64,000 nucleotides of DNA from NCBI GenBank assembly GCA_903970165.1, contig CAJCHZ010000024.1, positions 44,398-108,397 of the forward strand, written 5' to 3'. Made by a program: the position numbers and the translations under genes. Positions 25,973-35,253 of this stretch are shown here, piece by piece (positions within the stretch are counted from its first letter, which is position 1; each line of letters starts with the position of its first letter). The DNA comes from Betaproteobacteria bacterium (lineage in GTDB: Bacteria > Acidobacteriota > Terriglobia > Acidiferrales > UBA7541). The notes beneath the pieces were generated by a model. It did not search any database. It saw only the letters and a program-made list of their open reading frames with translations, and was not told where the DNA came from.

Positions 25973-28459
25973 TCAGACGCGTACGGTTTCAATTGGGGCG
26001 GCGTGGGCTTTTGTGCGGATCAGCGCGGCGACCAGGTCGTAGAGTTTTGCGCTGGTGCAGACTTCGTAGTAAGGATGAGAGGACTCGGCGCCAATCTTAC
26101 CGCCCGGAAGGAGTTCGCGCGCCAGGCTCTTGCGGAGCACCAGCAGTTCCACCGTTTCGCCCATGGGCACTTCGCCATAGTGCAACGTTACCGTTTCTTT
26201 GCCCCAGGGCATTTCCAATTTTGCTTCCACGACGTCGAGCGAAATTTCCTCAGACAATTTTTCAAAGCCTTCTTCGTTCAGCTCGATGCCATTCATATTA
26301 AAGCGCACAAGAAATTCGTCCAGCTCTTCGGCCGACGCGCCTTCCATCGCGGTCAGGAATTGATACACGCAGAAGAGCGATTTCTGACCCGACATCATGC
26401 GCTTGGCAAGTTTCGCGCAGCCGGAGAGCCGGTCGGAAAGGTTGAGCGCTTTGGAGATCATGATCTTGGAGTCGCCATCGGTCCAATACGTCGGAGCGGA
26501 ACCCTGGTAGGCCACCCCTACGCCAAGCTCCAACGCGGGAAGATCCGTGGTCGCCGCGTGGTCGTTGTAGGAATTGCAAACGGCCAGGATTTGCCGCGAG
26601 AGGATGCAGGCCTTCGCGACAGAGCGCGCGTATTGCCGAGTGGATTCCGTTTCAAAAATGGCGAGAATGACGGCATCGCCCTCAATGAAAACTTTCTTTG
26701 CGCCAAAGCGATCCAGCAATTTTTTAACTGGTTCGTGCAGGTTCAAGCTGAAGTGCGAAGCCGGGCTCAGACCCCTGGCGAGCAAGTCCTGCGTGATCTT
26801 GGTCGAGCCTCGCACATCGGCCTTGATGATCACGTGTGATACGACCTGGTCTTGCTCGGACTTGGCCTCTTCGGGAAGCAGACATTCATACAGCTTGTTG
26901 TTCAAGCGCGAGAGTTCCCTGGTCTGTTCCGTGGCTACTAAATGCACCCGCTCCATGCACGCCGTGAGGTGTTCCGCGTCGCGCAAGTCGCGCCGTAGCC
27001 GTAGAAAGTCCGTGGCAAAACGCAGCACAAATCCCTGAATTTCCTCCCGCGAGTAACGCCGGATTTTTCGGGAGAGTTCTTCGATGGGCTTCAGCGAGAG
27101 CTGCTTCGCCGGAACGTGCTTCAGAACCTGCTCGACTTGTTTCAATTCCTCTTTCGAGACGAGCGCTTTCCGCAGTTGCTGTAAGTGCACCGGGGGACAA
27201 TATTCGTTCGCGAGTGGGCGAATTTCATAGCCCGCGAGCACGTGATAGAGAAGGTCATGCTGCTCGAGCCGGTCCACAAGCCGGCCCAGCAAACGCGCTC
27301 GTTCCGCGGTTTCCGTATCCGCGACCGCTGGATCGAAAAGACGCCTGGCGTTTTCGGGATCATTCAGATAATCGCCGAGCCGGCCATTGTAATCCTTGTT
27401 GAAGAAATCCAGCTTCTGTTTCGCGGCGTCAATCTGCGGCCCCAGCTCTTCGAGCTTAACCTCCTGATGCTTCTGGCGCATTGCGATGTCGCTGAGCGAA
27501 GCCTTCAAATCCGAAGGATCGGCGGAATTCAGGAATTTGTTGAAAAAGCTTTCGCCCCGTTCGAGTTTTTTGCGTATCGCTTCGGCCTGCTGCTCGAGGT
27601 TGGCGATTTCCGCGCGCATAGCCGCGGCCTGCTCAAACAGAGCGTCGTGCGCCTGATTGGCCTCGGTAAACGCGGGGTCCTGGCCGATGGTCAGGCCCGC
27701 TTCGCAGAGAAACTCCTGAAAGAGCGCATCCATGGCCTCGAAGCGGTCCGGGTCACGCGCGTAATTGCCCAGCAGGACGTAATGCTCCAGAAAGTAAACG
27801 TCGTCTTTATTTCCATCGAGAAAAATGATGCGGTTCTTCAGCAATTCATAAAGCGGGGCAAAATCGTCGCCCAAAAGCGCGCGGCGCGTTTTGGACATGA
27901 CGTTTTCCTCGATTTCCGAAACCATCTGCGCCACTTGCTGGCCGACGTCCCGGATCACCTTTCGCCGCGACGATTGCAGCTCCGATAGGCGCGCCCGGAT
28001 CACGTGGGCCTGCTGGCTGCGCTCGAAGTATTCGCCGCGCTGCCGAATCCATTCCTTACCTTCCTGGATTAAATTCGCGAATTGATTGGTGAGCTCCTGG
28101 GTAAGGAACTTCAGCACGCCGAGCCGCAAAACGAGATCAATCTCGATATTTTTGTGGTATTTCGCCTGCGTAAGAGCGCTCTGGAGGAGTTCTGTCAGCA
28201 GCTTGCGGAAGGACGCGTTGTCCAGGCGCTCGACGGTGCGCAGCTCGATGCCGGAGAAATAGGTTGCGGCGGTACTCTGGCGAATCAGATCAAACAGATA
28301 GGCGCGCGCCGCCAGGACAAACTTCGAGCTAAGGAACACGTCGTGGTGGATGTTATCCACGCCGATGGATAACGACCCCATGGGGATCGTTACGTTATAG
28401 CTCTTCAGTTCAATCCGGGACGATTCCGCTACGCCAAGTGTAAGATTCTCTCCCGCCAT
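25973..28459 (-). CDS. large protein with C-terminal class III nucleotidyl cyclase-like domain
   Basis: About 828 residues from ATG at 28459 (GGTGGAG just upstream). Residues ~1-590 are mainly helical, with charged coiled-coil stretches such as MRAEIANLEQQAEAIRKKLERG and LSELQSSRRKVIRDVGQQVAQ, and no known motif. From about residue 600 a class III cyclase fold is seen: HVIIKADVRGST (first metal Asp), KVFIEGDAVILAIF (second metal Asp), LELGVGVAYQG, and ALNLSDRLSG with the Asn and Arg of the catalytic face. The adenine-selecting Lys position before GD appears changed. There is no signal peptide or membrane helix, so it is probably cytoplasmic. It may make a cyclic nucleotide or be a degenerate regulator. 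tRNA-Sec follows directly. Confidence 0.75.
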   Translation of the reverse strand: MAGENLTLGVAESSRIELKSYNVTIPMGSLSIGVDNIHHDVFLSSKFVLAARAYLFDLIRQSTAATYFSGIELRTVERLDNASFRKLLTELLQSALTQAKYHKNIEIDLVLRLGVLKFLTQELTNQFANLIQEGKEWIRQRGEYFERSQQAHVIRARLSELQSSRRKVIRDVGQQVAQMVSEIEENVMSKTRRALLGDDFAPLYELLKNRIIFLDGNKDDVYFLEHYVLLGNYARDPDRFEAMDALFQEFLCEAGLTIGQDPAFTEANQAHDALFEQAAAMRAEIANLEQQAEAIRKKLERGESFFNKFLNSADPSDLKASLSDIAMRQKHQEVKLEELGPQIDAAKQKLDFFNKDYNGRLGDYLNDPENARRLFDPAVADTETAERARLLGRLVDRLEQHDLLYHVLAGYEIRPLANEYCPPVHLQQLRKALVSKEELKQVEQVLKHVPAKQLSLKPIEELSRKIRRYSREEIQGFVLRFATDFLRLRRDLRDAEHLTACMERVHLVATEQTRELSRLNNKLYECLLPEEAKSEQDQVVSHVIIKADVRGSTKITQDLLARGLSPASHFSLNLHEPVKKLLDRFGAKKVFIEGDAVILAIFETESTRQYARSVAKACILSRQILAVCNSYNDHAATTDLPALELGVGVAYQGSAPTYWTDGDSKIMISKALNLSDRLSGCAKLAKRMMSGQKSLFCVYQFLTAMEGASAEELDEFLVRFNMNGIELNEEGFEKLSEEISLDVVEAKLEMPWGKETVTLHYGEVPMGETVELLVLRKSLARELLPGGKIGAESSHPYYEVCTSAKLYDLVAALIRTKAHAAPIETVRV

Positions 28460-28604
28460 GCACTCCACCCGAAGGGGCTCTCAACACGCTAGCAGCGCAA
28501 ACCGGGCCCCGCAACAAAAGCGCTCGCGCCGGTAACGAGATAGTTAGGAGTGCTTCGCAAGCCTACAGAAACAGGAGACTTAGAAGGCTATGGGGGATCG
28601 ATTA

Positions 28605-29024
28605 TTATTCAACGGAAATGCGGCGCGCGTCTCCGCCCAGATGCTCCAGCCTGATGCGCACCTGCGGCCATGGAAACTCCAGGGGAAAGCGCTCTGACCA
28701 TTCCAGAATCACCACGCCTGGTTTGTCGAACACATCTTCAAGACCTAGTGTCTCGAAATCGTGGAAATTTTCGATGCGATATAAATCGGCGTGATAAACC
28801 CTGGCGGCATTTCCGTAGACGTGGACGAGTGTAAAGGTGGGACTCGTGACTTCGTCTTCGTTTGCGGCGCCCAGGCCCGCGACGATGCCCTTGATCAGCG
28901 TGGTCTTTCCGCTGCCGAGGTCGCCCGTCAGAAGCACCAGAACGGGCGCTGCCAGCCGCTTTGCCAATTCCCTACCCCAGTTCGTGGTCTCTTCCGGGGA
29001 GTGCGTGATAACTTCTTTAGCCAC
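28605..29024 (-). CDS. tsaE: tRNA N6-threonylcarbamoyladenosine biosynthesis ATPase TsaE
   Basis: P-loop ATPase that works with TsaB and TsaD in t6A37 synthesis. The 139-residue protein starts with GTG at 29024, overlapping the nnr stop by eight bases (GTGGCTAA). Motifs: LLTGDLGSGKTTLIKGI (Walker A), VTSPTFTLVHVY (switch I-like), YHADLYRIE, LGLEDVF, and VVILEWSERFP (Walker B). The frame is open up to 29189, but that part lies inside nnr and has no TsaE similarity. Coupling of tsaE to nnr is common in bacteria. Confidence 0.93.
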   Translation of the reverse strand: MAKEVITHSPEETTNWGRELAKRLAAPVLVLLTGDLGSGKTTLIKGIVAGLGAANEDEVTSPTFTLVHVYGNAARVYHADLYRIENFHDFETLGLEDVFDKPGVVILEWSERFPLEFPWPQVRIRLEHLGGDARRISVE

Positions 29025-30636
29025 CGAACTGAATCTCCTTAAGCAAGTACTCGCGGGCGTCAGGAATGCGCTGCGCCACCTCATGAGCGAGAGCGCCCGA
29101 GGGCTCCCCATCGCGCGCCAGAATGTCGGCAGCAACGCCGTGCAGGAAAACTCCCAGCGCGAGGACGCGAAGCCAATCTTCCGTTCCAAACTGCGCGGTC
29201 AGCGCGGCGAGCACGCCGGTCAGCACATCTCCCGAGCCACCTTTGGCCAGGCTCGGGCCTCCCGTAGTATTGACGAACACGCGGCCATCGGGGGCCGCGA
29301 GCAGCGTGTGATAGCCCTTCAGGATGACGTGCGCTTTCCATTTCCTGGCGGCTTCCGTGGCGGCTTTTAAACGATCGGCCTGCACGTCCTTGGTGCTTTT
29401 GCCGAGCAAGCGCGCCATCTCGCCAGGATGCGGGGTGACCGCGAGAAATTCCGTTTTGCGCACGTACAGTTTCGCAGCCTCCCCGTCAAAGCAATTCAAA
29501 CCGTCGGCGTCCAGAATAATCGGAATGGGGGACTCGCGGAGCAACTGTTGCGTCGCCATTCGCGTCTCGACGTGCGTTCCAATACCAGGGCCAATGGCTA
29601 CGACATTTTTGTCTTCGAGGAGTTTGGACAGGCGGCCGGAGGAAGCATTGGCAGCGGCAATGCCGCCGGTCTTGGTGGCCAGAAGCTGTTCTGTCATAAA
29701 TTCCGGATACGCCGCGGCCACCACGGGTTGGACTTCGTCCGGCGTGGCAACCGTCGTCAGGCCTGCACCCGCTCGCAAGCAGGCGTATCCCGCAAGGACC
29801 GCCGCCCCAGATTTTCCCCGCGCGCCGGCAATAATTGCCGCATGGCCAAACGTTCCTTTGTGCGAATCCGCCGCGCGCACCAGGGGAAGCCCTGAAAATT
29901 CGTCGGGGCCGGACGAGCGCAGCGAGCCTTTGCCAGTTTCCTCGATCAATTCCTTGGGAGATCCGATGTTGACGACCTGGAGTGCGCCGCACGCTTCCGA
30001 ACCGGTTCCCGTTAGTTGGCCTACCTTGGGAGCGGTGAAGGTCAACGTGCGATGAGCAACCAGGACCGGCCCAGATGGAGTTTCGCCATCGGACGGCAAT
30101 CCTGACGGTGTATCTACGGCGAGAAGCAAAGCAGGCCACGTGGAGGTGCCATTTCGCGAGTGCTTGTTCAGGTCGGAGATCGCTTGGGCGATTGTGCCCG
30201 TTGCGGCTCCGCGCAAACCCGTGCCAAGCATGGCGTCTACAATGACATACGATTCGCAAACATCGTGCCAGACGCGTTGCCAGTCTTGTTCGCCGTCCAC
30301 GCTTTCGAACTCGCCGCCCGCATCAATCCATTTTTTGAGATTCGTTCCGGCGTCGCCGCTTACGTCCTCTTTTCTTCCGAATAGGATGACGCGCGTCGCA
30401 AGTTTTCGCTCGCGCAAATGGCGCGCAACGACGAAACCGTCGCCGCCGTTGTTGCCTTTGCCGCAGAGTACGGTGACGCGAGCGGTATCAGCCACGCCGC
30501 GGCCGGCAACAAAGTCCCAAACGCAGTCGGCAGCCTTGCGGCCGGCGGTTTCCATGAGTTTCAGACCAGGGATGGCGTGGCGCTCGACCGTAAGCCGGTC
30601 GACCTCGCGCATCTCGGCGGCGGTAAGAGCTTTCAT
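29017..30636 (-). CDS. nnr: bifunctional NAD(P)H-hydrate epimerase / ADP-dependent dehydratase
   Basis: Repairs hydrated NAD(P)H. The 539-residue protein has both halves. The N-terminal YjeF-N epimerase (1-~225) contains LCGKGNNGGDGFVVARHL and VDAMLGTGLRG. The C-terminal YjeF-C ADP-dependent dehydratase has a ribokinase-like fold: KGTFGHAAIIAGARGKSGAAVLAG, AVTPHPGEMARL, and the catalytic-loop motif GGSGDVLTGVLAAL. Starts with ATG at 30636. It overlaps tsaE downstream. The two-domain fusion is the usual bacterial arrangement. Confidence 0.94.
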   Translation of the reverse strand: MKALTAAEMREVDRLTVERHAIPGLKLMETAGRKAADCVWDFVAGRGVADTARVTVLCGKGNNGGDGFVVARHLRERKLATRVILFGRKEDVSGDAGTNLKKWIDAGGEFESVDGEQDWQRVWHDVCESYVIVDAMLGTGLRGAATGTIAQAISDLNKHSRNGTSTWPALLLAVDTPSGLPSDGETPSGPVLVAHRTLTFTAPKVGQLTGTGSEACGALQVVNIGSPKELIEETGKGSLRSSGPDEFSGLPLVRAADSHKGTFGHAAIIAGARGKSGAAVLAGYACLRAGAGLTTVATPDEVQPVVAAAYPEFMTEQLLATKTGGIAAANASSGRLSKLLEDKNVVAIGPGIGTHVETRMATQQLLRESPIPIILDADGLNCFDGEAAKLYVRKTEFLAVTPHPGEMARLLGKSTKDVQADRLKAATEAARKWKAHVILKGYHTLLAAPDGRVFVNTTGGPSLAKGGSGDVLTGVLAALTAQFGTEDWLRVLALGVFLHGVAADILARDGEPSGALAHEVAQRIPDAREYLLKEIQFGG

Positions 30637-30686
30637 GGCAGAAACATTATGCGGGCATTAGTTTGCGTCTGCATTGCATTCCAAGA

Positions 30687-31430
30687 TTACAGCATCCATC
30701 CGCCGCTGACGTTTACAACCTGGCCGGTGACGTACTCGGCTTCGTCAGAAACGAAGAACGCCACGGCCGCGGCCACATCCTCGACAGTCGGAGGGCGGCC
30801 AATGGGAAAACGCGCATCGCGCATTTTACGTGCTTCGCTCAAGCTCAATTCTTTTTCGTCGATGCTGGAAGGATTTACGACGTTCACGGTGATTCCGTTT
30901 TTTGCTTCTTCCAGCGCCAGCGAACGCGATAGCGCCACGACGGCGGCCTTTGCCGCAGCGTACGCTGAGATTTTTGCCTGGCCGAACGCGCGCTCTGCTC
31001 CTACCGCTCCGAGATTCACGATGCGGCCCCAGCGGCCTTTGCGCATGTGTGGCAGTGACGCCCGGCTCACATAAACGACGCTGTTCAAATTAGACGAAAA
31101 AATACTCTGCCACTCTTCCAGCGAAGATTCGGCCAACGTGCCCCAGCGAAAGCCGCCTACATTGTTGACCAAAATATCGATTCGTCCATAGCGGTCCGCC
31201 ACGGCCTGCACCAATTGTTCCGCCTTCGCCGCGTCGGTTACATCCGTTTCTACAGCGACGCAATCCGCGCCGCTGGCCTGAAGCATCCGCAGCGCCTGTT
31301 GCGCGGCCGTCTTGTTTGCGCGATAGGAGATGGCGATGCGCGCGCCCTCCTGCGCCAGCCGCATGGCAATGCCGCGCCCAATTCCCCGGCTTCCTCCTGT
31401 AACCAGCGCCACACGATTCACCAGCGACAT
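30687..31430 (-). CDS. SDR family oxidoreductase, catalytic Ser apparently replaced
   Basis: 247 residues with the classical short-chain dehydrogenase plan. NAD(P) motif TGGSRGIGRG; Asp of the adenine strand in ETDVTD; NNVGG; YAAAK catalytic Tyr and Lys; C-terminal GQVVNVSGGWML as in FabG-like members. The strand before the active site reads RIVNLGAVGAER where the catalytic Ser normally stands (for example NISSV), so Ser seems to be replaced by Ala. The enzyme may have altered activity or use another hydroxyl. ATG at 31430; it lies between nnr and the SpoIIE phosphatase on the same strand. Confidence 0.88.
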   Translation of the reverse strand: MSLVNRVALVTGGSRGIGRGIAMRLAQEGARIAISYRANKTAAQQALRMLQASGADCVAVETDVTDAAKAEQLVQAVADRYGRIDILVNNVGGFRWGTLAESSLEEWQSIFSSNLNSVVYVSRASLPHMRKGRWGRIVNLGAVGAERAFGQAKISAYAAAKAAVVALSRSLALEEAKNGITVNVVNPSSIDEKELSLSEARKMRDARFPIGRPPTVEDVAAAVAFFVSDEAEYVTGQVVNVSGGWML

Positions 31431-31523
31431 TCTGCTCTCGGCTCCATTCTGCGGAAAGATTGTCAGTATAGCCCACCAGCGAAACTCACACTACCGTGCC
31501 GAACCGCCGTGTTTCCTCGAACT

Positions 31524-33509
31524 TTAGCGCATACGAGCAACGACCACGGTCATATCGTCGGCCTGCTCCGGGGTACCGGCCCACTCTTCGGCGGCAATCA
31601 TCAGCGATTCGCCGACCAGGCGCGGGCTGGCGGATTGCACGCGAATGGCCGCTTCCTGTAAACGCCGGATGCCAAATTCTTCGCCGTAGACATTTTCCGG
31701 CTCGATCAAACCGTCGCTGTATTGCACCAGCAGCGCATTCGAAGGAACAATCACGGAATCTTCCTCGAAGACGTAATCCTCTATGACGCCGAGGACCATG
31801 CCACCTTTGTCGAGGTGTTTGGCGGAGCCATTGGAGATGAGCAGTCCCGGCAAATGCCCCGCGTTCGTGTAGCGCAACGTGCGCGTCGCACTATCGTAGA
31901 CCGCGATGAAAAATGTCGCGAAGCGGTCGTCGGCGGTATTGCGGACCATGTGCATGTTCAGCCGCGCAACCAGTTCCGCGGTGCTCATTAATTCGCTGCC
32001 CGGCGCCAGCAACTGGCTTCGTAGCGCGGCTTGCAAGCTGGCCATCAACAGCGCCGCGGAAATCCCTTTGCCGGAAATATCGGCAAGCGCGATGGCGAGA
32101 TGCGTTGGGCTAAGCTGGATGAAATCGTAATAGTCGCCGCTCACAGTGCGGGCTGCCCGGCAAATGGCTTCCAACTGGACTCCCGCAACGGATGGCACTT
32201 TTTGCGGAAAAAGCTGGTTCTGCACTTCGCTGGCGATGGCAAGCTCGTTTTCGAGGCGCTGGCGTTTTTTGGACTCCTCAAGCAATCCGCTAATCGAACC
32301 GGTCATGTCATTGAACGATTGGCCAAGCACGCCGAGCTGATCGCGGCGCTCAATGCGCACGCGGTGCGTCCAATCTCCCGTTTTTACATATTGCGTCGCT
32401 TCATAGAGGTCGCTGACCGCTTTGGTGATTCTCCGCGTCAACACAATACCTGTAACAAGGGCAGCAATTTCGATGACCAAAAAGATGAACGCCAACAAAA
32501 TAAAGAAATCGACGTAGAAATCGCTAAGGTCGCCGAGCGACGTAAAAATCCGCGCATTCAGGCGCGAGGGCCGCGCGTTAAATGTGACCAGAACCGGGCG
32601 GGCCGGCTCGAACTTCCCTTCTTTGCCGATATAAACCGCGTCGAATTTGGAGAGGCCCGTGACGGACGGATCGAGCCAATGTGCCGCGGGATGCAACGTT
32701 CGGTTTTTCGCCAGGATGCGCCCCGCCGGTTCGTACTGAAATTCGCCGGAGTTATAAACAATTCCTTGCTTCGAGCCGTTTTCGGAGCGCCGCGTCAGGT
32801 TCAGCTGAATAGCGCCGAGGTCCGGGGCGATCGAAGCCAGAAACTCCGCGGTGACGGGGACGCGCAGCGTCACGACGCGAACGCCTTTTGGTTGCGGCAT
32901 GGCCCGCAGGCTCATCACGTAAAGCGTTTCGCCTTCCTCGACGAGTCCCGCATAGGAGTTCTTCGCGGCGCCCGCCACTCTTCGCAAAAGGGACGGGTCG
33001 CTGGAGAATTCGATTTTCAGTCCGGGCAGTTCCTGATCGTGAACGTTCTGGGACTGTGCCGCAAGGATGCGCTCGGCTTCGTCTTCCGAGACGCCCGCGG
33101 GCAAAGTGGAGTGTGCGGCGGCGATGTGCGCGGTAATGTCCGCCATCATGTAGATGCGGCGCTGGACGTCGTCATAGAGCAGGTAAGCACCGAGCTGCGA
33201 GTACAGAATTTGGCCGGCCAGAACCACAAGCGTGAGGATGAGAAGGATCGGAACGACGGCGATGAATAGATAGGCGACGATAAGGCGGTTGCGAAGGCTC
33301 CACAAGAGCCGTGTGCGCCACCATCCGGCCAGGCGAAAAATCGCGTAAACCGCCGCGAGAATGGCGAAAAATTTCAGAAAGCTGGCGAAGCCACCGCTGA
33401 GGTCCAGAATCGCGCAAGTGACTCCGGCAAGAATGAGCAGGATGGCAAAAACATCGATCCGCGAGATGCGGCGCCAGGCATTTCGGAGTTTCGCAAGCAG
33501 AGCGTTCAT
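31524..33509 (-). CDS. HAMP-SpoIIE serine phosphatase (RsbU-like)
   Basis: A 661-residue membrane-bound regulator. Two helices near 18-65 and another at ~75-100 (LIVAYLFIAVVPILLILTLVVLAG) precede a periplasmic sensor region of about 230 residues. A membrane helix at ~335-365 leads into HAMP (LTRRITKAVSDLYEATQYVKTGDW). The C-terminal PP2C-type SpoIIE domain begins at SEVQNQLFPQKVPSVAGVQLEAICRAARTVSGDYYDF, with metal-binding Asp in SGDYYD and LADISGKGISAALLMA. The partner anti-anti-sigma or kinase protein is not nearby. The start at 33509 is well placed; a charged N-terminus precedes the first helix. Confidence 0.9.
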   Translation of the reverse strand: MNALLAKLRNAWRRISRIDVFAILLILAGVTCAILDLSGGFASFLKFFAILAAVYAIFRLAGWWRTRLLWSLRNRLIVAYLFIAVVPILLILTLVVLAGQILYSQLGAYLLYDDVQRRIYMMADITAHIAAAHSTLPAGVSEDEAERILAAQSQNVHDQELPGLKIEFSSDPSLLRRVAGAAKNSYAGLVEEGETLYVMSLRAMPQPKGVRVVTLRVPVTAEFLASIAPDLGAIQLNLTRRSENGSKQGIVYNSGEFQYEPAGRILAKNRTLHPAAHWLDPSVTGLSKFDAVYIGKEGKFEPARPVLVTFNARPSRLNARIFTSLGDLSDFYVDFFILLAFIFLVIEIAALVTGIVLTRRITKAVSDLYEATQYVKTGDWTHRVRIERRDQLGVLGQSFNDMTGSISGLLEESKKRQRLENELAIASEVQNQLFPQKVPSVAGVQLEAICRAARTVSGDYYDFIQLSPTHLAIALADISGKGISAALLMASLQAALRSQLLAPGSELMSTAELVARLNMHMVRNTADDRFATFFIAVYDSATRTLRYTNAGHLPGLLISNGSAKHLDKGGMVLGVIEDYVFEEDSVIVPSNALLVQYSDGLIEPENVYGEEFGIRRLQEAAIRVQSASPRLVGESLMIAAEEWAGTPEQADDMTVVVARMR

Positions 33510-33614
33510 CGGGCGATATGCAAAAGTCTACTTTACCTGAAGACGTATGAGCGCGCAGGACAAACGCGCCGCCGACAGAGTGACCGGCTTTCGTGGACGC
33601 AGAAAAAGCGCAAG

Positions 33615-35141
33615 CTACTTGAGTGCGCCGCGCACCTTGCTGTGCTTCACGCTGTAAGTGAAATAAATCACAAAACCGATGAGCAGCCAGATAATCAGCC
33701 GCAGCCAGGTCACGCCATTCAACCCGGCCATCAATCCCAGTGAGACGATAATCCCAAGAATCGGAACCAAGGGCACCATTGGCGTCTTGAAGGGCCGCGC
33801 CAGATCGGGCCTCCGGATCCGCAGCAGCCAAACCGCGCCACAAACAATCACAAACGCCAAAAGCGTTCCTATACTCACCATCTGCCCCAGGCTTCCGATC
33901 GGCACCAGCGCTCCTACAAAGGCTACCGCCACACCAACGACCGCGGTGGACTTCCATGGGGTCCGGAAACGCGGGTGGATGTCCCCCGCCCATTTCCAAA
34001 GCAGCCCGTCATGCGCCATGGAGTAAAATACGCGTGACTGCCCCAGCAACATCACCAGCATCACCGTGCTCAACCCGGCCAGCGCACCGGCGTTCACGAC
34101 ATAACTCCCCCACTTCACCCCGGTCTCGCGAATCGCCAAAGAAACCGGCGCGCCGATGTTCAGCCGGGAGTAGTGCACCGTCGCCGTCAGCAGCCCGGAC
34201 ACCACGATATACAGAATCGTGCAAACGATCAGCGATCCGAGAATGCCAATGGGCATGTCTTTCTGCGGATTCTTGGCTTCCTGCGCCGCTGTCGAAACCG
34301 CGTCGAAACCGATGTAGGCGAAGAAAACTACGCCGGCTCCGCGCAACACGCCCGACCAGCCAAACGACCCGAACGACCCTTCGTTCGGGGGCAGAAAAAC
34401 CCTCCAGTTGTCATGTGCGAGCGCCGGATGCTTCAGCACAAAGGGCACGGCTACCGCAATGAACGTCAGCACCGCCGCCAGCTTCACGAAAACGATTCCC
34501 GTATTGAAGTTGGCCGACTCTTTAATTCCGATTATGAGGATGGTTGTGACCGCGATGATCGCCAGGAACGCCAGCAAATTGAATTTCGAAGTGGCGTGCG
34601 GCAACGCCGCCATGTCTTGGACGCGCATCATCACTGTAGAAGCAGGCGCCCACCTCCCGTCCACCTGCACCCAAACCGCACCAGGCACATCGCAAATCTC
34701 AGGGGGGATGCTTATTCCATAATCCTGCAAGAAGGCAACGAGGGTGCTGCTCCAGCCGCTCGCTACCGTTGCAGCACCGAACGCGTACTCCAAAATCAAA
34801 TCCCAGCCAATGATCCACGCGATGAATTCGCCCAGTGTGGCGTAGCCGTAGGTGTAGGCAGAGCCAGCAATCGGAATCATCGAAGCGAATTCGGCGTAGC
34901 AAAGTCCTGCGAAGACGCATCCGACTCCGGCGAGGATGTACGAGAGCATAATGGCAGGCCCGGCGTACAGCGCGGCGGCCGATCCTGTGAGAACGAAAAT
35001 CCCCGCGCCGATAATTGCGCCGATGCCCAGCGTAACCAGGTTAACCGGGCCTAGCGCGCGTTTCAGGCTGTGCTCGCTGGTGTCTCCTGCCTCGCGCATC
35101 AATACATCGATCGGCTTTGTTGCGAATAAAGGGTTGCCCAT
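33615..35141 (-). CDS. APC superfamily amino acid permease (YfnA/CAT-like)
   Basis: 508 residues with about twelve to fourteen membrane segments. The N-terminus carries LKRALGPVNLVTLGIGAIIGAGIFVLTG, the substrate-binding unwound helix 1 of APC permeases, and helix 2-3 reads GLCYAEFASMIPIAGSAYTYGY. Length and the extra C-terminal helices match cationic amino acid transporter-like members. Substrate not predictable. ATG at 35141 follows a good AGGAGG-like box (read from the minus strand as GGAGGAG). It stands near a second APC permease on the same strand; the two are not close paralogues by eye. Confidence 0.9.
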   Translation of the reverse strand: MGNPLFATKPIDVLMREAGDTSEHSLKRALGPVNLVTLGIGAIIGAGIFVLTGSAAALYAGPAIMLSYILAGVGCVFAGLCYAEFASMIPIAGSAYTYGYATLGEFIAWIIGWDLILEYAFGAATVASGWSSTLVAFLQDYGISIPPEICDVPGAVWVQVDGRWAPASTVMMRVQDMAALPHATSKFNLLAFLAIIAVTTILIIGIKESANFNTGIVFVKLAAVLTFIAVAVPFVLKHPALAHDNWRVFLPPNEGSFGSFGWSGVLRGAGVVFFAYIGFDAVSTAAQEAKNPQKDMPIGILGSLIVCTILYIVVSGLLTATVHYSRLNIGAPVSLAIRETGVKWGSYVVNAGALAGLSTVMLVMLLGQSRVFYSMAHDGLLWKWAGDIHPRFRTPWKSTAVVGVAVAFVGALVPIGSLGQMVSIGTLLAFVIVCGAVWLLRIRRPDLARPFKTPMVPLVPILGIIVSLGLMAGLNGVTWLRLIIWLLIGFVIYFTYSVKHSKVRGALK

Positions 35142-35214
35142 GCAACTCCTCCTTTACGGGTTGTGCGCCCGGTTCCTTGAAAACCAAAACCCCCTGCCAA
35201 TTTGGACTTACGCA

Positions 35215-35245
35215 TTGTAGGGGCACACAAGCTGCGCCCCTACAA
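35215..35245. repeat. REP-like palindromic hairpin
   Basis: TTGTAGGGGC (35215-35224) pairs perfectly with GCCCCTACAA (35236-35245) around an 11-base loop. On the minus strand it follows the stop of the APC gene ending at 35254 by eight bases and may act as its terminator. The TGTAGGGGCG core recurs at 57722-57732 in inverted form. Confidence 0.65.
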
Positions 35246-35253
35246 GAAAATTT

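Noticed and set aside
32031..33269. A 412-codon plus-strand frame opposite the SpoIIE phosphatase, and similar long antisense frames opposite accC, pilQ and the cyclase gene.
   Set aside because: These arise from codon bias of the real minus-strand genes, which show full domain motifs.
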